This document shows, piece by piece, positions 6,979-10,267 of a stretch of 10,267 nucleotides of DNA (within the stretch, counting starts at the first letter, position 1; each line of letters begins with the position of its first letter). The position numbers and the translations under genes were made by a program. A model generated the notes under the pieces. That model saw only the letters and a list, made by a program, of their open reading frames with translations, was not told the DNA's origin and did no database searches. Origin of the DNA: an uncultured Schwartzia sp. (GTDB taxonomy: Bacteria; Bacillota; Negativicutes; Selenomonadales; Selenomonadaceae); assembly GCA_905372875.1 (NCBI GenBank), contig CAJPQU010000067.1, positions 1-10,267 on the forward strand, in the 5' to 3' direction.

Positions 6979-8292
6979 ATGAAAAAGACTCTCGTATCCG
7001 CGCTCACCGGCGCGCTGGTCGTCGGCGCTACGGCGACCACCTTCGCGGCCGCGAATCCTTTCGAGGATGTTCCGGCCGACCATTGGGCCTACGATGCGGT
7101 AGCACAGCTGGCAGCTGACGGCGTCATCGAAGGCTACGGTGACGGCACTTACCGCGGCGATCAGGAGATCACCCGCTATGAAATGGCGCAGATGGTAGCG
7201 CGTGCCATGGCAAAGACGGGCGTCAACGGTGCCGACAAGGCCATGATCGATCGTCTGGCGGCGGAATTTGCCGACGAGCTGAACAACCTCGGCGTTCGCG
7301 TGGCGGCTCTGGAGAAGAAGGTCGACAACGTGAAGTGGACGGGTGCAGTTCGCTATCGTTACATCAGCGCCCGTGATAAGAGCAACGATCCTGACCGCGT
7401 AAACAGCCAGTACCTGACCTTCCGCTTGGAGCCCACGGCTCGCATCAATGAGCACTGGACGGGGCATGCCCGCATCGACTACAATACGGACATGAATACC
7501 GGAAAGAATGCGTCTAACGGCGGCGCGAATGACCACATGAACGGCGACAGCGATCTCAAAGTCGAGCGCATGTGGGTGCAGGGCGAGTATGGCAATACGA
7601 GCATTCTGCTCGGTAAGCTGCCCTACGCCACCAATGCGGATGGCGGTATGATTTTTGATGACAACATTTCCGGTGGGCAGGTCACCTTCGGGAAAGACGT
7701 TATGGTCACCTTGACGGCAGGTCGCGTGACGGCTCCTGAGGCCTTTGAGAAAGGTACGGCCAGCTATCAGAGCGTTGAGCTCTACAATGACCGCGACAAG
7801 AAGTTCACTTGGGGACTTGGTTACCATCGTTTCAGCAACAATGATAACTTTAAGGACGCTTACGGCAAAAAGGATGCCAACATCTGGGAAGTCGGTGCGG
7901 GCCTTAAGTTCGATAAAAATCTTGCCTTGAACGGTGCGTTTGCCTGGAATACTTCCCCGGATCGTGAAAATGGTACGGGCGCTAAGGTCACCACGGGAGC
8001 GAAACGTGCTTGGACGGCAGAATTAGACTACAAGGGCGCTGATCCTGCGGATAAGGGTTCCTTCGGGCTCTTCGCCGGATACCGTTACCTCGGCAGCTTC
8101 GCTGCTTGGGCGCCAACGTATGATGCGGCTCCGAGTGGCAGCAAGGGCTGGGAGTTCGGCCTGGATTATGTTCCCTTCAAGAATGTTCAGACCACCCTCA
8201 AGTACTTCACGGGTAAATCCATTGCTACTTATGAGGGCGAGAAGGCGAACGACGTTTCCACCATCTTCGGCGAGGTCAACTTCTTCTTCTGA
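6979..8292 (+). CDS. SLH-domain outer-membrane porin (OmpM/Mep45-like), copy 1
   Basis: In Negativicutes this family is an abundant porin that also tethers the outer membrane: the SLH domain binds peptidoglycan, in Selenomonas peptidoglycan carrying cadaverine (Mep45), and the barrel lets small solutes through. A signal peptide covers residues 1 to about 23 (MKKTLVSALTGALVVGATAT then TFA). A single SLH domain spans about 26-79 (PFEDVPADHWAYDAVAQLA, GYGDGTYRGD, ITRYEMAQMV). An amphipathic linker, probably a coiled coil, spans about 84-119 (MIDRLAAEFADELNNLGVRV). From 120 to 437 alternating strands form the barrel, ending FGEVNFFF; a terminal Phe is the usual outer-membrane assembly signal. The start is set by AGGAGG 8 nt upstream and by the signal peptide. 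The gene has its own promoter and terminator. Calling it ompM would be reasonable, but I leave the symbol blank because paralogues cannot be numbered here. Confidence 0.93.
   Translation: MKKTLVSALTGALVVGATATTFAAANPFEDVPADHWAYDAVAQLAADGVIEGYGDGTYRGDQEITRYEMAQMVARAMAKTGVNGADKAMIDRLAAEFADELNNLGVRVAALEKKVDNVKWTGAVRYRYISARDKSNDPDRVNSQYLTFRLEPTARINEHWTGHARIDYNTDMNTGKNASNGGANDHMNGDSDLKVERMWVQGEYGNTSILLGKLPYATNADGGMIFDDNISGGQVTFGKDVMVTLTAGRVTAPEAFEKGTASYQSVELYNDRDKKFTWGLGYHRFSNNDNFKDAYGKKDANIWEVGAGLKFDKNLALNGAFAWNTSPDRENGTGAKVTTGAKRAWTAELDYKGADPADKGSFGLFAGYRYLGSFAAWAPTYDAAPSGSKGWEFGLDYVPFKNVQTTLKYFTGKSIATYEGEKANDVSTIFGEVNFFF
7030..7335 (+). repeat. Dispersed repeat: signal-peptide end, SLH and linker coding module
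   Basis: Codons about 24-119 of porin copy 1 match those of copy 2 (8678-8965) at all but two amino acids (Thr80 to Ser, Asn83 to Ser), with a 44-nt identical tract at 7051-7094 and 8681-8724. Copy 3 is identical to copy 1 over the 55 nt from 10213 to the window edge (7030-7084 in copy 1). Similarity falls sharply after codon 119, at the start of the barrel. Confidence 0.85.
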
Positions 8293-8318
8293 TCTCCCCC
8301 CGGAGAAAACTCTACACA

Positions 8319-8358
8319 GTACAAAAAGCCTCCGCTTCGGCGGGGGCTTTTTTTGTAC
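8319..8358 (+). terminator. Intrinsic terminator of porin copy 1
   Basis: GCCTCCGC (8328-8335), a TTCG tetraloop, and GCGGGGGC (8340-8347) form a stable stem with one wobble. Five A residues before and seven T residues after extend the pairing, and GTAC at 8319-8322 and 8355-8358 closes the base. The flanking A and T runs mean it could also stop transcription arriving from the opposite strand. Confidence 0.95.
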
Positions 8359-8370
8359 CATCAACGTATA

Positions 8371-8399
8371 GGTGTCGGAGCGTAAGTAACTCTGACATC
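8371..8399. repeat. Ten-pair inverted repeat in the gap between porins 1 and 2
   Basis: GGTGTCGGAG (8371-8380) can pair with CTCTGACATC (8390-8399) across a 9-nt loop, with two wobble pairs. It lies between the terminator of copy 1 and the promoter of copy 2 and has no T-run, so it is not a standard terminator. It could be an operator, a transcript-processing site or part of a small RNA. The rest of this 316-base gap (8293-8608) holds the terminator, the promoter and the leader; no short gene is evident. Confidence 0.35.
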
Positions 8400-8458
8400 G
8401 GCACGTATTTTGAGCGCAGGGCTTGGGAAATAAAATTGTATCTATGTAAACAAAAATC

Positions 8459-8487
8459 TTGTCAGTAAAGTAAGGATGTGCTATATT
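8459..8487 (+). promoter_or_regulatory. Extended -10 promoter of the second porin gene
   Basis: TTGTCA (8459-8464), a 17-nt spacer, and TATATT (8482-8487) preceded by TG at 8479-8480. The layout matches the promoters of copies 1 and 3, although the spacer sequence differs. Confidence 0.8.
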
Positions 8488-8494
8488 ATTCCCC

Positions 8495-8608
8495 ACAGGC
8501 AAAACCAGCGAGCACATGGCGTTTCTGAGGAGAACGTTTCTCTGAAGAACGTCGGGAAAGGCATGGGGATGCCGGTGAGAATTTTATTTTTTTAGGAGGA
8601 GATTCTGA
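8495..8608 (+). promoter_or_regulatory. 5' leader of the second porin mRNA
   Basis: The leader is about 115 nt, similar in length to that of copy 1 but divergent in sequence. It contains ACATGG at 8514-8519, opening a nine-codon frame (MAFLRRTFL, stop ending 8545). Two hairpins follow: ACGTT (8533-8537) with AACGT (8547-8551), and GGCAT/ATGCC around a GGGG loop (8560-8573). A T-rich stretch leads into AGGAGG (8594-8599), 9 nt from the ATG. No known RNA class is recognised. Confidence 0.4.
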
Positions 8609-9895
8609 ATGAAAAAATCACTTGTATCAGGGCTCATCGGGGCTCTGGCCGTCGGGGTGACGGCTACGGCGTTCGCGGCGGCGAATCCTTTCGAGGATGT
8701 TCCGGCCGACCATTGGGCCTACGACGCGGTAGCGCAGTTAGCGGCGGACGGCGTCATCGAAGGTTACGGCGACGGCACCTACCGCGGCGATCAGGAGATC
8801 ACCCGTTATGAGATGGCGCAGATGGTAGCGCGCGCCATGGCGAAGTCGGGCGTGAGCGGCGCTGACAAGGCCATGATCGATCGTCTGGCGGCAGAATTCG
8901 CCGACGAGCTGAACAACCTCGGCGTTCGCGTGGCGGCCTTGGAGAAGAAGGTCGACAACGTGAAATTCCACGGGCTGTTCCGCTACACCTACAGCCGCGG
9001 CCGCACGGAAGGCAGCTCGGATCACACGAATACCAACGACTTCCGCCTCCGTTTGCAGACCTCCATGGCCATCAATGAACACTGGACGGGCAAGGCTCGG
9101 GTGGAGTATAAGTCCGATATGAACAGCGCGGAAAATTCCACCGGTGCGAATGGCAAAGTGTTTCTCAACCGGGCCTATGTGGAAGGAAAATACGGCTCCA
9201 CCACCATCGACCTGGGGCGTTTCCCGGCCTATACGGCGGTGGACGGCGGTATGGTCTTGGATGATGAAGTTTCCGGCGGCCAGGTCGTCTTCGGCGACAA
9301 GGCCTCCCTCAAGTTGGTGGCGGCCCGTTACTATGACAACTATACGGGCGGCGCGTTCCCGCTTTCCAGCGGCACGGCCAGCTACCAGAGCATTGAGGTC
9401 AACAGCGATCCCCATCAGAAATTCACCATCGGCGCGGCGTATCATCACGTTGCCAACAAGGCCGCCATGCGCGGCCACACCGTGGATGGCCCTCATAAAC
9501 CTTATGGAGCGGATTCCATGAATATCTGGACAGTGGGAACGGGCTATCGCTTTGATAAAAACGTCGCCCTTTCCGGCGCTTACGCCAAGAACACCCAGGG
9601 CGACGTGGAGAGCAAGCTGCGCACCGCGTGGAGCGCGGAGCTCGACTATAAGGGCGCGGATCCTGCCGACCAAGGCTCCTGGGGCGCGTACCTTGCGTAT
9701 CGCCACCTGGGCGACTATGGGATCATGTTCCCCACGTACAACGCCATCTTCACCGGGCAAAAGGGCTGGCAGCTTGGCGTGCGAGCCACCGTTCTTAAAA
9801 ATGTCGTGGCTACCTTCGAATATTTCGACGGCAAAGACATTTCCACTGACCTGAAACAGAACACTGTCTTCGCCCGCGTCGAGGCCTTCTTCTGA
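8609..9895 (+). CDS. SLH-domain outer-membrane porin (OmpM/Mep45-like), copy 2
   Basis: This is a paralogue of the preceding gene, 428 residues, with the same plan: signal peptide to about residue 23 (MKKSLVSGLIGALAVGVTAT then AFA), SLH domain about 26-79, helical linker to about 119, then a beta-barrel ending VFARVEAFF with a terminal Phe. The mature SLH and linker differ from copy 1 at only two residues. The barrel is clearly different and keeps only short islands: INEHWTG, a GGM-x-x-DD stretch, SGGQV-x-FG, GTASYQS and LDYKGADPAD. The two porins therefore probably share the same peptidoglycan anchor while differing in pore or surface-loop properties, which is inference. It has its own promoter and terminator, so expression can differ from that of copy 1. 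A long open frame on the opposite strand (8738-9913) is a by-product of codon bias. Confidence 0.93.
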   Translation: MKKSLVSGLIGALAVGVTATAFAAANPFEDVPADHWAYDAVAQLAADGVIEGYGDGTYRGDQEITRYEMAQMVARAMAKSGVSGADKAMIDRLAAEFADELNNLGVRVAALEKKVDNVKFHGLFRYTYSRGRTEGSSDHTNTNDFRLRLQTSMAINEHWTGKARVEYKSDMNSAENSTGANGKVFLNRAYVEGKYGSTTIDLGRFPAYTAVDGGMVLDDEVSGGQVVFGDKASLKLVAARYYDNYTGGAFPLSSGTASYQSIEVNSDPHQKFTIGAAYHHVANKAAMRGHTVDGPHKPYGADSMNIWTVGTGYRFDKNVALSGAYAKNTQGDVESKLRTAWSAELDYKGADPADQGSWGAYLAYRHLGDYGIMFPTYNAIFTGQKGWQLGVRATVLKNVVATFEYFDGKDISTDLKQNTVFARVEAFF

Positions 9896-9915
9896 TTCGT
9901 GGCAGAGATACACAA

Positions 9916-9947
9916 AAAAGCGCAGCAGCTTAGGCCGCTGCGCTTTT
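9916..9947 (+). terminator. Intrinsic terminator of porin copy 2
   Basis: GCGCAGC (9920-9926) pairs with GCTGCGC (9937-9943) around a 10-nt loop; A residues precede it and TTTT (9944-9947) follows, continuing the pairing. It lies 20 bases after the stop codon. The remaining 9948-10019 shows no gene. Confidence 0.88.
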
Positions 9948-10019
9948 CTTCTGTGACGGGAGGCTCACTCCTGCCAGCTGCATTTTCCTTCATTTTTTTG
10001 TTAAATTTCGCCAAAATAC

Positions 10020-10048
10020 TTGCAAAATCAAAATCAGTGTGCTACATT
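10020..10048 (+). promoter_or_regulatory. Extended -10 promoter of the third porin gene
   Basis: TTGCAA (10020-10025), a 17-nt spacer, and TACATT (10043-10048) preceded by TG at 10040-10041. It has the same arrangement as the other two porin promoters, and its boxes are the furthest of the three from consensus. Confidence 0.75.
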
Positions 10049-10055
10049 AGAGATG

Positions 10056-10161
10056 GTCAAAATCCACGGGATGGGTAAGGCGAGGAAACATGGATACTCG
10101 GGCGAAGCTCCCCGGTGGATGGCGACCGCCGCATTCACATTTTATTTAAGGAGGAGTTTCT
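10056..10161 (+). promoter_or_regulatory. 5' leader of the third porin mRNA, related to that of copy 1
   Basis: GAGGAAACATGGA (10082-10094) is identical to the element in the copy 1 leader and lies at nearly the same distance from the start codon (80 versus 84 nt). A CGGG/CCCG hairpin and GGATGGC follow as in copy 1, then the shared TTTAAGGAGGAGTTTCT. AGGAGG (10149-10154) is 7 nt from the ATG. The internal ATG at 10090, with AGGA just upstream, opens a 19-codon frame whose TAA (10147-10149) overlaps the Shine-Dalgarno of the porin. Confidence 0.5.
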
Positions 10162-10267
10162 ATGAAAAAGACTCTCGTATCCGCTCTCACCGGCGCTTTG
10201 GTTATCGGCGCCACGGCGACCACCTTCGCGGCCGCGAATCCTTTCGAGGATGTTCCGGCCGACCATT
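10162..10267 (+). CDS. SLH-domain outer-membrane porin (OmpM/Mep45-like), copy 3, partial
   Basis: Only the first 35 codons are in the window; the gene is cut by the right edge, not broken. The peptide begins MKKTLVSALTGALVIGATAT and continues TFAAANPFEDVPADH. This is a signal peptide with cleavage expected near residue 23, then the start of an SLH domain. It differs from copy 1 only by Val15 to Ile over the visible stretch, and the last 55 nt are identical to copy 1, so at the 5' end it is closer to copy 1 than to its immediate neighbour copy 2. The strong ribosome binding site and dedicated promoter suggest an expressed gene. Whether its barrel resembles copy 1, copy 2 or neither cannot be seen. 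Confidence 0.9.
   Translation, partial: MKKTLVSALTGALVIGATATTFAAANPFEDVPADH

Noticed and set aside
8738..9913. A 391-codon open frame on the minus strand opposite porin copy 2, and a similar 343-codon one at 6796-7827 opposite copy 1.
   Set aside because: Both mirror the reading frame of the porins and follow the same duplicated sequence. They lack recognisable domains, and their length is explained by GC-rich codon bias.
8371..10161. A possible CRISPR array or mobile element in the repeat-rich porin region.
   Set aside because: The repeats are paralogous coding modules and leaders over 1 kb apart. There are no regular short repeats with spacers, no transposase and no terminal inverted repeats.

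Overview
The window looks like chromosomal DNA of a diderm Firmicute of the class Negativicutes (the Selenomonas, Veillonella and Acidaminococcus group). The main evidence is a tandem cluster of outer-membrane porins whose mature N-terminus is a single S-layer homology (SLH) domain followed by a short helical linker and a beta-barrel ending in phenylalanine. This OmpM/Mep45 architecture is typical of that class. The genes are GC-rich with AT-rich intergenic gaps, Shine-Dalgarno sites are strong, and every supported gene is on the + strand. I cannot name the genus.

Layout. (1) 1-2400: a promoter, then sucC and sucD (succinyl-CoA synthetase beta and alpha subunits) as a tight two-gene operon closed by a clear intrinsic terminator at 2363-2400. 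(2) 2401-6775: a candidate promoter, then a periplasmic adaptor and an RND inner-membrane pump overlapping by 4 bases (GTGA). No outer-membrane channel gene and no regulator accompany them in the window. (3) 6776-10267: three consecutive SLH-porin genes. Two are complete (6979-8292 and 8609-9895). The third runs off the right edge (10162 onward). Each has its own extended -10 promoter and a leader of roughly 100-115 nt with a strong ribosome binding site, and the two complete genes each end in a hairpin terminator.

How they relate. sucCD is central carbon metabolism, interconverting succinate and succinyl-CoA; nothing seen ties it to its neighbours. The RND pair and the porins are both envelope functions: export across the inner membrane and periplasm, and passive permeability plus attachment of the outer membrane to peptidoglycan. 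They appear to be separate transcription units.

Most noteworthy. The porin paralogues have a nearly invariant SLH/linker module and strongly divergent barrels. The first and third copies also share a structured leader containing a tiny upstream reading frame. I see no CRISPR array, mobile element, tRNA or rRNA, and no clearly new multi-gene system.
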